This document shows positions 25,348 through 33,796 of a stretch of 52,224 bases of DNA, piece after piece. Source of the stretch: an uncultured Muribaculaceae bacterium (GTDB lineage: Bacteria > Bacteroidota > Bacteroidia > Bacteroidales > Muribaculaceae); NCBI GenBank assembly GCA_944321715.1, contig CALUMJ010000012.1, positions 1 to 52,224 on the forward strand, written 5' to 3'. The notes below the pieces were generated by a model. The model saw nothing but the letters and a program-made list of their open reading frames with translations. It was not told the DNA's origin and made no database searches. The translations under genes and the position numbers were made by a program. Positions within the stretch are counted from its first letter, which is position 1. Every line of letters starts with the position of its first letter.

Positions 25348-26433
25348 ATGAGCCTCAATATATTCCACATAGTTTCGGGCAAGAAATGGAGCGGGATTGA
25401 GCAATATGTCTATGACCTCGCTTCCGAGTCGAAAAGGGAGGGCAATTATGTGGAAATAGTTGCCACCAAGCGGGAAAATATACTCAACCGTTTCCGCCCA
25501 TTGGAAATCCCCATCTCAATCTTGCCATTGAGGCGCAAGGCCGACATCGAAAGCCCCATACGCTTCGCAAGGCTCATAAAGCGCGGACACAATGTGGTAC
25601 ACGTGCACAACGTGAAAGATGCCCGCATGGCTCTCATCGCACGCCGCATATCCGAGAACCGCAACACTCGCATCATTCTCACATGCCACACCGTGGAAAA
25701 AGCCAAAAAGGGGTTTGTGCATCGCATGATTTACAACGACCTCGACAAGATTATTTTCGTGTCGGAGCTGTCGCGCAACGAGTTCATGCTCACTCTCCCG
25801 TCGCTCGACTTGTCGAAAACCTGCGTAATACACGACAGCGTGAAACGCGACCCCAACATGGCGGCCGACTTCGACATCAGGCAGCGATATGGCATCGGCG
25901 ACAGCAAGAAGTTAATCATGTTCCATGGCCGCATCTGCGAGGAGAAAGGCATATCGGTGCTGCTGCGCGCCATCACCCAACTCGACAAAAGCCGCTACCA
26001 CTTGGTTATAATGGGAAGCGGCGAAGTGAAGTACATGGGCATAATCAAAGCATTCATCATTGCCAACCAATTACTGCACAATGTGTCGTTTATCCCCTAT
26101 CAAGCCCATGTGCAACCATTGGTGGCGCAATGCGACATAGGCGTATTACCGTCAATCGTGCGTGAAGCATTCGGCATAACCAACATAGAATACATGATGC
26201 TGGGCAAGCCCCATATCACAACCGACAACGGCGCACAACCCGAGTATATCGACAACGGCTCCACTGGAATGCTCGTGCCGCCCAACGACTACAAGGCCCT
26301 TGCCGACGCCATAGAAACGCTCATCGACGACGACAACCTTTGTGCCAGAATGGGTGCCGAGGCAAAAGTGAAATTTGACACACAGCTCGACTACCGCCAT
26401 TTCATGGAACACATAAACATGGCCTACAAATGA
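25348..26433 (+). CDS. Glycosyltransferase family 4
   Basis: A 361-aa retaining GT-B glycosyltransferase. The N-terminal acceptor domain begins with IFHIVSGKKWSGIEQYVYDLA. The C-terminal donor domain contains KLIMFHGRICEEKGI (near 190-204), the catalytic EAFGITNIEYMMLGKP stretch (Glu near 272 and 279) and TGMLVPPND. Its stop overlaps the start of the next gene (ATGA, 4 bp), so the products are made together. The donor sugar is unknown. Confidence 0.88.
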   Translation: MSLNIFHIVSGKKWSGIEQYVYDLASESKREGNYVEIVATKRENILNRFRPLEIPISILPLRRKADIESPIRFARLIKRGHNVVHVHNVKDARMALIARRISENRNTRIILTCHTVEKAKKGFVHRMIYNDLDKIIFVSELSRNEFMLTLPSLDLSKTCVIHDSVKRDPNMAADFDIRQRYGIGDSKKLIMFHGRICEEKGISVLLRAITQLDKSRYHLVIMGSGEVKYMGIIKAFIIANQLLHNVSFIPYQAHVQPLVAQCDIGVLPSIVREAFGITNIEYMMLGKPHITTDNGAQPEYIDNGSTGMLVPPNDYKALADAIETLIDDDNLCARMGAEAKVKFDTQLDYRHFMEHINMAYK

Positions 26434-27218
26434 TGAAGACAAAGATTGTAGTCAACAAGCCATACAAGGCGGCTTTGGGCGACTTTGTGAAATCAATCCC
26501 GACAAGGAACGAGCAGCTTGGGCAGGTCATATATGCCGGACGCAATACCATTTACCATATAAATGTTGACGGAATCGACTTGTCGATAAAGAGCTTCAAA
26601 GTGCCAATGCTCATCAACCGCATAGCATACACTTTTTTCCGCAAAAGCAAGGCACGTCGTTCATACGAACACGCTATGGCATTGCAGCAGATGGCATTCG
26701 ACACACCCGACCCGGTGGCTTACATCGAAACTTACAAACACGGTCTGCTGGAGCGCAGCTACTACGTGTGCCTGATGCTGACCGATGCACAAAACATACG
26801 CCAATGGGAAACACGCCCCGACTGCGACCGCATAATTGAAGGCACATCCCAATTGATGGTGCGGCTGCATCGTGCTGGTGTTTTCCACCGCGACTTCACC
26901 CCCGGCAATATATTATATACTCCCGACTACCGTTTCTACCTTATCGACATCAACCGTATGCAAATAGGCGGAAATATATGTATGCGAACGATGCTTAAAA
27001 ATTTCAACGGCATAAACGAGGACTTCGATGCGCTGCGAGTGCTGGCATTGCGCTACGCTGCCATTGCTGGCATCGGTAATGGCAGTCGGTTTGCCGACAA
27101 AGTTGTGGCATCAAGCCGCAAGTGGTGGGGCAAGAAGCACCGACACATCGACCGCAAGCGGCGATTAAAAGCAGCAAAAGAACGGCTAAAGAAGCTGTTA
27201 CACAATATTATCAAATAA
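26430..27218 (+). CDS. Lipopolysaccharide kinase (Kdo/WaaP/InaA)-like protein
   Basis: A 262-aa protein with a small protein-kinase-like fold. The catalytic loop HRDFTPGNIL (near 152-161) has the Asp and Asn of kinases, and YLIDINRM stands in for the metal-binding DFG. Family members phosphorylate heptose or Kdo in the LPS core from the cytoplasmic side. Several Lys/Arg-rich helices at the C-terminus suggest membrane contact. It is coupled to the GT4 gene by a 4-bp overlap and followed 5 bp later by an MFS transporter gene. Confidence 0.8.
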   Translation: MMKTKIVVNKPYKAALGDFVKSIPTRNEQLGQVIYAGRNTIYHINVDGIDLSIKSFKVPMLINRIAYTFFRKSKARRSYEHAMALQQMAFDTPDPVAYIETYKHGLLERSYYVCLMLTDAQNIRQWETRPDCDRIIEGTSQLMVRLHRAGVFHRDFTPGNILYTPDYRFYLIDINRMQIGGNICMRTMLKNFNGINEDFDALRVLALRYAAIAGIGNGSRFADKVVASSRKWWGKKHRHIDRKRRLKAAKERLKKLLHNIIK

Positions 27219-27223
27219 TAACA

Positions 27224-28453
27224 ATGAAAAATATATTAGACTCGCTCAAGGGGCATCCACACGTGAAAGCCGAAACGGCATACGCAATACTGCTGGCAAT
27301 CAGCATTTGCCACCTGCTCAACGACATGATACAATCGGTAATTCCAGCAATGTATCCGATGCTTAAAGACAACTTGAGCCTCACGTTTGCACAAATCGGT
27401 ATCATTACATTTGTTTTCCAATTGGCATCTTCCATCTTGCAACCGTTCATAGGATTATATGCCGACCGCCATCCTCAGCCATATTCATTATCAATGGGCA
27501 TGTGTTTCACTCTTGCCGGACTGGTAACACTGGCCTATTCCACAAGTTTTCCCATGGTGCTTATAGCAGTGGCAATCATCGGTTGTGGTTCATCGGTATT
27601 CCACCCCGAAGCCTCGCGTGTGGCACAAATGGCATCGGGCGGCAAAAAGAGCCTTGCACAATCCATTTTCCAAGTCGGCGGCAACGGCGGGAGTGCCATA
27701 GGGCCATTGCTGGCGGCACTAATCGTGTTGCCTTTCGGGCAGCATGCCGCAGGGTGGTTTGCCGTGGCAGCATTGCTTGCCGCACTCATACTCGTGCGCA
27801 TCGGTTACTGGTATAGCCTGATGCTTCCGCAATTGGGCAAGTTTAAACGTATGCGGCCGGTGGTGTCTGCCAACCTTTCGACATCAATGGTACGCCTTTC
27901 AATGGCTATATTGGTGGTGATGGTGTTCTCGAAATACTTCTTCAACGCCTGCATGACGAGCTATTTCACATTTTTCCTCATCGACAAGTTCGGCATTACA
28001 GTGCAGCAATCGCAATTCTGTCTGTTCGCCTATCTGGCAGCATTCGCAGCCGGAACATTGCTCGGCGGTTTCCTTGGCGACCGATATGGGCGCAAATATG
28101 TGATATTGTTCTCGATTTTCGGGGCGGCACCGTTCACGCTGGCGTTGCCCTACATCGGCAGCCTCCCATGGGTTATCGTGGTAGCTACTATCATCGGCCT
28201 GATTATCGCGTCGGCATTCTCGGCGATAGTAGTGTATGCCACCGACCTGAAACCCGACAAGGTGGGAATGGTGGCAGGCATCTTCTTCGGGTTGATGTTC
28301 GGGCTTGGAGGCATAGGGTCGGCATTCTTCGGCTGGCTTGCCGACGTGACGAGCATCGACTACATTTTCAAGGTCAGCACATGGCTGCCACTGCTCGGCA
28401 TCATCGCCGTGATGCTCCCCGACATCAAGCCCGCACTGCAAAAGGCGCAATAA
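27224..28453 (+). CDS. MFS transporter, fosmidomycin-resistance (Fsr)-like
   Basis: A 409-aa, 12-segment inner-membrane transporter. The start is set at MKNILDSLKGHPHVKAE (27224). A 34-codon upstream frame overlaps the kinase gene and lacks support. The first segment has the SICHLLNDMIQSVIPAMYP stretch typical of Fsr-like MFS proteins. The loop motif GDRYGRKYV (near 280) is present. Family members export fosmidomycin or other small molecules; here the substrate is unknown. It is the last gene of the operon, followed by a two-step hairpin. Confidence 0.85.
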   Translation: MKNILDSLKGHPHVKAETAYAILLAISICHLLNDMIQSVIPAMYPMLKDNLSLTFAQIGIITFVFQLASSILQPFIGLYADRHPQPYSLSMGMCFTLAGLVTLAYSTSFPMVLIAVAIIGCGSSVFHPEASRVAQMASGGKKSLAQSIFQVGGNGGSAIGPLLAALIVLPFGQHAAGWFAVAALLAALILVRIGYWYSLMLPQLGKFKRMRPVVSANLSTSMVRLSMAILVVMVFSKYFFNACMTSYFTFFLIDKFGITVQQSQFCLFAYLAAFAAGTLLGGFLGDRYGRKYVILFSIFGAAPFTLALPYIGSLPWVIVVATIIGLIIASAFSAIVVYATDLKPDKVGMVAGIFFGLMFGLGGIGSAFFGWLADVTSIDYIFKVSTWLPLLGIIAVMLPDIKPALQKAQ

Positions 28454-28491
28454 GTCAGTACCCAGCAGTGTAAATCCCCACTAAAGGCATC

Positions 28492-28535
28492 GCGACTTAT
28501 TAGACGCGGTACAATGCAGCGTACCAATAAGTCGC
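28492..28535 (+). terminator. Hairpin after the MFS gene
   Basis: The outer stem GCGACTTATT (28492-28501) / AATAAGTCGC (28526-28535) encloses an inner stem GGTAC/GTACC (28508-28512, 28521-28525). No T-run follows, so termination is likely but not certain. Confidence 0.5.
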
Positions 28536-28673
28536 AATGCAAACATGCATTAATGCCAGTAAGTTACCTCGAAGAAACATAACCAAATTTTTAACAATAA
28601 TATCATGTAAATTATAGACGAAACATTGCGATATAACAATTTCGTAACATTTCGCAATTATTTGTCATATTCA

Positions 28674-28705
28674 TTTGCATTTATCGAGGATTGCCATTAC
28701 ATTTG
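28674..28705 (+). promoter_or_regulatory. Promoter of the C10-like gene
   Basis: A TTTG at 28674-28677, a 20-nt spacer and TACATTTG at 28698-28705 match the consensus. The rest of the 28454-28746 gap is AT-rich and holds nothing else that I can identify. Confidence 0.7.
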
Positions 28706-28746
28706 GGAAAATTTAACACCATAAAATAACCTAAAACTAAGCGATT

Positions 28747-29298
28747 ATGAAAATCTTAAACGTAATCTATGAATATCCAGAATCGTACAATTGGAATGAG
28801 ATGCCATATAATATGGCAACACGTACTACATCGTCGTTATTATATGACATTGCAATAAGAGCAAATGCCACCTTTGGTTTGGATGGAACATCTACCACTT
28901 TAACTAACATGAAAAATGCTTTGCAAAGCTATGGCTACAAATATAACGGAATAGGAGTATTCGATCATAGCGCACACAACACATGGTCGGAAATAAAGGA
29001 AAAACATCCTGTTTGTATGAGCGGCGAGATTGACGGAATAGGTCACGCATGGATTGCATCTGGAGGTACATATATGAATGGTGACGTTGAATATTATGTA
29101 TATACTTTCAGGGAACGATTTGATTTTTACCCTGTTTACAAATATGTTGATAGTGGCATGCAATATTACTATTTTTACATGAATTGGGGATGGTATGGCG
29201 GATATAACGGCTCCTATTTGGATACAGCCAAAGACCCAGTATATGGCGAAGAAATAACTGACCGTAGGGACATATATGGCATAGAACCAAATAATTAA
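28747..29298 (+). CDS. C10 (streptopain)-peptidase-like protein lacking the catalytic Cys region
   Basis: A 183-aa protein resembling the C-terminal half of C10 cysteine peptidases. Family landmarks are YNWNEMPYNMA (14-24), LLYDIAIRANATFGLDGTST (31-50), the catalytic-His segment GHAWIASGG (His100) and MNWGWYGGYNGSYL (near 150-163). In C10 enzymes the catalytic Cys lies about 145 residues before the His; here the frame begins too late and there is no signal peptide. A good promoter precedes this short form, so it may be expressed as is. It is noticeably AT-rich. It may be a decayed enzyme, a pseudo-enzyme or an inhibitor-like protein. The barrel gene follows after 20 bp. Confidence 0.7.
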   Translation: MKILNVIYEYPESYNWNEMPYNMATRTTSSLLYDIAIRANATFGLDGTSTTLTNMKNALQSYGYKYNGIGVFDHSAHNTWSEIKEKHPVCMSGEIDGIGHAWIASGGTYMNGDVEYYVYTFRERFDFYPVYKYVDSGMQYYYFYMNWGWYGGYNGSYLDTAKDPVYGEEITDRRDIYGIEPNN

Positions 29299-29318
29299 CA
29301 CTAAAATATAATGAGATT

Positions 29319-29912
29319 ATGAAACGGATTTTGACTTTTGTGCTGGTTGCATTGGCTGGGATGACGGCGGTAATGGCACAGCGAAGCAACCATTTCACGG
29401 TTGACCTGAATTTCAGCAAGACCACAAAGGGTGGTGGATATGCCAAAGAGCCTCTCGACGCTTGGGGCATATCGGCAACAGGTGGGTACAGGTTTTATTT
29501 GGTGAAAGGGTTATACATAACACCCGAAGCCACCCTCTATTACGAAAACCATGACCACGGAGTTGTATATGGTACACCTGAAACAGAAGACTTAATTGGC
29601 GTAAAACTTGAAAAAGACGACCGCGACCGAACAAGCGAGGCGGGCATAGGGCTTGGCGGAATGGTTGGCTGCAACCTTATATGCGACCGCTTCTATACGA
29701 GCATCGACATATTCACTGGACCATACTTCGATTGCGCATTAGTGCAAAAGGACGATTGGCTCAACCGCCCGTCGTTCAAATGGCGTTTCGGCGCGGCAGT
29801 TTCATTCTCGCGGGTCTATATCAAAGCGTCAATCGACTTGTCATTAACCAACCTCATGGACGACATCAACGAACACAACGCATTCAATGTGGGCGTTGGT
29901 TACCACTTCTGA
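29319..29912 (+). CDS. Small outer-membrane beta-barrel protein
   Basis: A 197-aa exported protein. The signal peptide (MKRILTFVLVALAGMTAVMAQ) is followed by alternating hydrophobic strands rich in Tyr/Phe (GYRFYLVKGLYITPEATLYY). It ends in an aromatic residue in a typical last strand (VGVGYHF), as outer-membrane barrels do. It is probably an eight-stranded porin-like or OmpA-barrel-like protein. It is co-transcribed with the C10-like gene. Confidence 0.75.
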   Translation: MKRILTFVLVALAGMTAVMAQRSNHFTVDLNFSKTTKGGGYAKEPLDAWGISATGGYRFYLVKGLYITPEATLYYENHDHGVVYGTPETEDLIGVKLEKDDRDRTSEAGIGLGGMVGCNLICDRFYTSIDIFTGPYFDCALVQKDDWLNRPSFKWRFGAAVSFSRVYIKASIDLSLTNLMDDINEHNAFNVGVGYHF

Positions 29913-29930
29913 GAATTACCCAAAATGCGT

Positions 29931-30108
29931 GAAGGCGTATCAAAATGCAAATTTGTGCAATTTTGTAGGGACGCACGGCCCGTGCGTCCGCTGCGCAATT
30001 AGGTACATATTCTATTAATTTACAGATGGTTAATTGAGCCTTGAGGCACACGGACGCACGGGCCGTGCGTCCCTACGAGGTTGGTACTGCCAATTTTGAT
30101 ACACCCTC
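29931..30108 (+). repeat. Palindromic MITE-like element, copy 4
   Basis: The ends are GGCGTATCAAAATGCAAATTT (from 29934) and ATTTTGATACACC (30093-30105). The hairpins are GGACGCACG/CGTGCGTCC with central GGC. It is the reference orientation for the family. It lies between the convergent barrel and MarR genes. Confidence 0.8.
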
Positions 30109-30140
30109 ATCATTTATATGGTACAATCAATCGCTCGCTG

Positions 30141-30506
30141 TCATTCGTGGCGGGCAAACATCGGTGCCAACCACTTGGGGACTTCCACACCGCGCTCCTT
30201 GATGCTCGCAAGGCAATCTTTCCCCTTTTGCGTCAAAGTGAAGTACATCTGCCGCTTGTCATTCTCGCCCAAGCTGCGCGTGAGCAGCCCTTTCTCCTCG
30301 GCAGAACGAATGGTTTTCGACGTATGCGAAGATGTCATGCCCGTGCAAGCGATAATAGTCCCAGCTGTCACCGTGTCGGTGCCTATGCTGCAAAGCACCA
30401 TAGCCTCGTTGAGCGACACACCGTGAACTTCCATCAAATTATTTTCTATACCAGCAAGGGCTTGCATCAAATCCCTCATCACACAAATACACTGAATCTT
30501 TTCCAT
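30141..30506 (-). CDS. MarR-family transcriptional regulator
   Basis: A 121-aa winged-helix regulator. The recognition helix region is GMTSSHTSKTIRSAEEKGLL (near 55-74), and the wing is GENDKRQMYFTLTQKG. Several Cys lie in the N-terminal half, which would allow a redox response, but this is inference. It is transcribed 5 bp after the CoA-disulfide-reductase fusion and probably controls that unit. Confidence 0.85.
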   Translation of the reverse strand: MEKIQCICVMRDLMQALAGIENNLMEVHGVSLNEAMVLCSIGTDTVTAGTIIACTGMTSSHTSKTIRSAEEKGLLTRSLGENDKRQMYFTLTQKGKDCLASIKERGVEVPKWLAPMFARHE

Positions 30507-30511
30507 ACACG

Positions 30512-32959
30512 TCAGATAAACAGATTTACATTTGCCTGGTCGGCACGTTCCATATATGTTGCCACACCGCCGATGCTAACACAGTCGAGCAATTCCTCAC
30601 GCTGCACACCCATCACATCCATCGACATTTGGCAAGCAATAAACTCTACGCCATTGTCAATAGCCTGCTGGCGAAGCGATTCGAGCGAGTCAACGCCCTT
30701 CTTGTGCATCAGGTAGCGCATCATTTTCGCACCAATCCCCCACATATTCAGCTTTGAAAGATTCAGTTTGCGAGTGTCTGACGGTAACATCCATCCAAAC
30801 ATCTTGCCGAAAAAGTCTTTTTTAACAGCAGGTTTATGCACTTTCTTTATGGCATTAAGCCCCCAGAACGTGAAAAATATAGTAACTTTCTCGCCTGTGG
30901 CAGCTGCGCCGTTGGCAAGGACAAAAGTCGCCAAAGCCTTATCTAAGTCGTCGCTGAAAAGTATGAACGTCTTGCCCATGCTCCCGCTTGTTTGTGCCAT
31001 ACCTTGCCGTGGGGCTATTCCCGCTTTCTCTATTCTCACACTGTAAACGCCGTTCGCTTCCGATTTAGCAATAAATCGGTTGCCAGTCGAGCGGCACCAT
31101 GCCTCGGCATCGCGCGGGAATCCGGCATCGGTAGCACTCACCTCGATACATTGCCCCGGCTGCAACGCATCCATGCCTTTTTTCAATTTCAATATCGGGC
31201 CCGGGCACTGCACACCACAAGCATTAACCTTGACAACTGACACAGGACCGGTGCTTGGCTCCTGCTTGCTATTGGCAGCCTTGCTGGAAGTGTTTTCGGT
31301 CGGCATGGCCACTGGTTTCGTGGCGGCATTGTAAGTCTTGATACCTCCAACAAGGTTGCGGACATCGTTGAAACCATTCTCTTTTAATATGTTGCTTGCC
31401 AAGTATCCACGCAAGCCGACACCGCAATACACCCACACTGGCATGTCGCGCGGTATCTCGGCAATATGCCCGCGCAACTCGTCGAGCGGCAGGTTGATTG
31501 CAGCATTGATTGCTCCTAACTCAAACTCGTCGGAGGTGCGTACATCCACCAGCGTCACTTTGCTTAGGTCGGCATCGCGCAACTCGCGCCAATACAGCGG
31601 CGACATCTTCCCGCTCAATATGTTACCGGCAACATACCCGGCGATTGCCACAGGGTCTTTTGCCGAAGAAAACGGCGGGGCATACGCATGTTCGATTTGC
31701 GTCAGGTCATGCACTGTGCCACCGCGTTTTATGACTAATGCAAACTCGTCGATGCGCTTGTCAACACCATCGTAGCCAACAATCTGCGCCCCATATAGCC
31801 GTCCATCCTTCGGCGAAAATGTAACCTTGATGGCCATCTGCAATGCACCGGGGTAATAGCTTGCATGTGAAGCCGAGTGGGTTGTGGCTGTAAGATAGTC
31901 GATGCCCATCTGTTTCAACCGCTTTGCTGGCAATCCTGTCGATGCAACCGTGAGGTCAAATACCTTGGCAATAGACGTGCCTATGGAACCCTCGTATTTC
32001 ACCCGATTGCCAAACACTATATTATCGGCCACAATGCGTGCTTGGCGATTGGCCGGCCCTGCCAAGAAATTAAGCCACGGCTTGCCGGTGACTGGGTGCG
32101 GGAATTCTATCGCATCGCCCACGGCATACACATCATCGTCGGTTGTCTGCAAATATTCATTCACATAAATTCCCTTCATTTCGCCAAGTTTTAATCCTGC
32201 CTCGGCTGCCAAGCGGGTCTCGGCTCGCACACCGATAGAGAGGACAACCATGTCAACTTGGAGCCGCACGCCCGACTTGAATGCCACCAAGAGGCCGCCA
32301 TCAGCCTTCTCAAACGCCTCAACCGCCTGTTGCAAATATAGCCGCACGCCCTTCTGCGACAGATGCTCATGCACCAATGCCGCCATGGAATAATCAATCG
32401 GTCCCATCACTTGGTCGGCCATCTCAACGACCGACACTTCGACCCCGGCGTGTACCAGATTCTCGGCCATCTCCAAGCCGATAAAGCCGCCACCCACGAT
32501 AACGGCACGTTTCACTGCCTTTTCACCAAGATACCGCTTTATGCGGTCGGTGTCGCTCACATTGCGCAGCGTGAAGATGCCCTCCAAGTCAATTCCTTTC
32601 AACGGTGAGCGCACAGGCGATGCTCCTGGCGACAACAATAGCTTGTCGTAACCCTCCTGGTAGGTTTCACCGTCGGCACGACGCACTGTCACCGTCTTGC
32701 TTGCCCTGTTGATAGCAACCACTTCCGAACGTGTACGCACATCTATGTTGAACCGTCTGCCGAATGCTTCGGGAGTCTGCACAAAGAGCCGGTCGCGCTC
32801 CTCAATGACTCCCCCAATGTAATATGGCAAACCGCAATTGGCATACGAAATGTATTCACCCTTTTCAAACAATATGATTTCGGCTTTCTCGGTATTCCTG
32901 CGGATACGAGCCGCTGCCGTGGCACCACCGGCCACACCACCAACGATTATGACTTTCAT
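30512..32959 (-). CDS. CoA-disulfide reductase-rhodanese-TusA-DsrE fusion
   Basis: An 815-aa sulfur-handling flavoprotein. The start is set at MKVIIVGGVAGGATAAARI (32959), the FAD-binding N-terminus. Domains in order are a pyridine-nucleotide-disulfide reductase of the CoADR type (about 1-320, active Cys42 in YANCGLPYY), its dimerisation domain (about 330-440), rhodanese (about 455-540, Cys in VYCGVGLRG), TusA (about 575-650, CPGP) and a DsrE-like domain (about 665-815). The chain could pass persulfide sulfur from the reductase site along rhodanese, TusA and DsrE within one protein. It is co-transcribed with the MarR gene. Confidence in the domains is high; the physiological substrate is open. 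Confidence 0.9.
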   Translation of the reverse strand: MKVIIVGGVAGGATAAARIRRNTEKAEIILFEKGEYISYANCGLPYYIGGVIEERDRLFVQTPEAFGRRFNIDVRTRSEVVAINRASKTVTVRRADGETYQEGYDKLLLSPGASPVRSPLKGIDLEGIFTLRNVSDTDRIKRYLGEKAVKRAVIVGGGFIGLEMAENLVHAGVEVSVVEMADQVMGPIDYSMAALVHEHLSQKGVRLYLQQAVEAFEKADGGLLVAFKSGVRLQVDMVVLSIGVRAETRLAAEAGLKLGEMKGIYVNEYLQTTDDDVYAVGDAIEFPHPVTGKPWLNFLAGPANRQARIVADNIVFGNRVKYEGSIGTSIAKVFDLTVASTGLPAKRLKQMGIDYLTATTHSASHASYYPGALQMAIKVTFSPKDGRLYGAQIVGYDGVDKRIDEFALVIKRGGTVHDLTQIEHAYAPPFSSAKDPVAIAGYVAGNILSGKMSPLYWRELRDADLSKVTLVDVRTSDEFELGAINAAINLPLDELRGHIAEIPRDMPVWVYCGVGLRGYLASNILKENGFNDVRNLVGGIKTYNAATKPVAMPTENTSSKAANSKQEPSTGPVSVVKVNACGVQCPGPILKLKKGMDALQPGQCIEVSATDAGFPRDAEAWCRSTGNRFIAKSEANGVYSVRIEKAGIAPRQGMAQTSGSMGKTFILFSDDLDKALATFVLANGAAATGEKVTIFFTFWGLNAIKKVHKPAVKKDFFGKMFGWMLPSDTRKLNLSKLNMWGIGAKMMRYLMHKKGVDSLESLRQQAIDNGVEFIACQMSMDVMGVQREELLDCVSIGGVATYMERADQANVNLFI

Positions 32960-33098
32960 ACGCGCATATATTTTCTGTTGTTTATATTTTCCATTCGAAA
33001 CTTTTTCACAAAGAAAGCACCAAAATTCCAATAGAGAAAATTTCCACAGGAAAATATTCTATGCGTTAACATTTTTTTGTTGATTTAGGAATATAAAA

Positions 33099-33143
33099 AC
33101 GCTTCGGAATTCTCCGACTCATAACAGTCGAACTTTCCGAAGC
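33099..33143 (-). terminator. Terminator of the flavin reductase gene
   Basis: GCTTCGGAA (33101-33109) pairs with TTCCGAAGC (33135-33143), with an inner CGACT/AGTCG. On the minus strand the stem is followed by GTTTTTATATT. Confidence 0.65.
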
Positions 33144-33187
33144 TATATTTATTCCATGTGCGGCTATTCCGCCGCATTCACGGATTC

Positions 33188-33703
33188 TTAACCTTTGTAG
33201 GCATTCACGATTTCCATCACATACACATCGTGGTAGCCGCCAGCCTTGCCACCATACCACTTTGCGATTGACGAGTCGATGAAGCCATCGGGCTTGATGC
33301 TGTCCTTGTAAAGTTTGCGGCATTCGAGTGTAAGCCGCGATTGCTCAAAGGCAACATTACCATGCTCGGTTGCCACAGGTTTAAGGCCAGTTTCGGCCAC
33401 TTTGTCACAGTCGCGCCCCGATTTTGTGCCACACACATTATATGCTTGCCGCATTTCTGGCGAATTACCAAGAAACGAGAGTGTTACATATTCACGTCGC
33501 TCAACAAAATCGTGCGTATAGCGTTCTGGCCGAACGAATATCACTGCCACAGGCTTGTTCCACAACCAACCCAAGCATCCCCACGAAGCCGTCATCATGT
33601 TGAAATTGTCGCAACTCCCGGCAGCAATCAGTATCCATTCTTTCCCTATAAGCCCAAACACATTGTCGTTCAGCGTCTTTACGTCTATTCTCTCCATAAT
33701 CAT
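33188..33703 (-). CDS. Flavin reductase family protein (FMN-binding split barrel)
   Basis: A 171-aa cytoplasmic flavin-binding oxidoreductase. FMN contacts are suggested by NFNMMTASWGCLGWLWNKP and VRPERYTHDFVERREYVTLSF. The start could be ATG 33703 or the Met two codons later; a -7 element TAAATTTG sits on the minus strand at 33722-33715. Family members reduce flavins with NAD(P)H or serve as small redox proteins. It stands alone, with its own terminator downstream. Confidence 0.87.
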   Translation of the reverse strand: MIMERIDVKTLNDNVFGLIGKEWILIAAGSCDNFNMMTASWGCLGWLWNKPVAVIFVRPERYTHDFVERREYVTLSFLGNSPEMRQAYNVCGTKSGRDCDKVAETGLKPVATEHGNVAFEQSRLTLECRKLYKDSIKPDGFIDSSIAKWYGGKAGGYHDVYVMEIVNAYKG

Positions 33704-33796
33704 TGTTTTTATCCCAAATTTACAACATTTCCCCCAAATGCCACACCTTTCCTGCCATCTAAAATCAAAAGAATAATTTGATTCTTATCCGAGAAT

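Noticed and set aside
3823-30108. A CRISPR array, because of the repeated GGACGCACG hairpins
   Set aside because: The repeats are kilobases apart, each is part of a ~175-bp element with inverted ends, and there are no regularly spaced spacers or cas genes.
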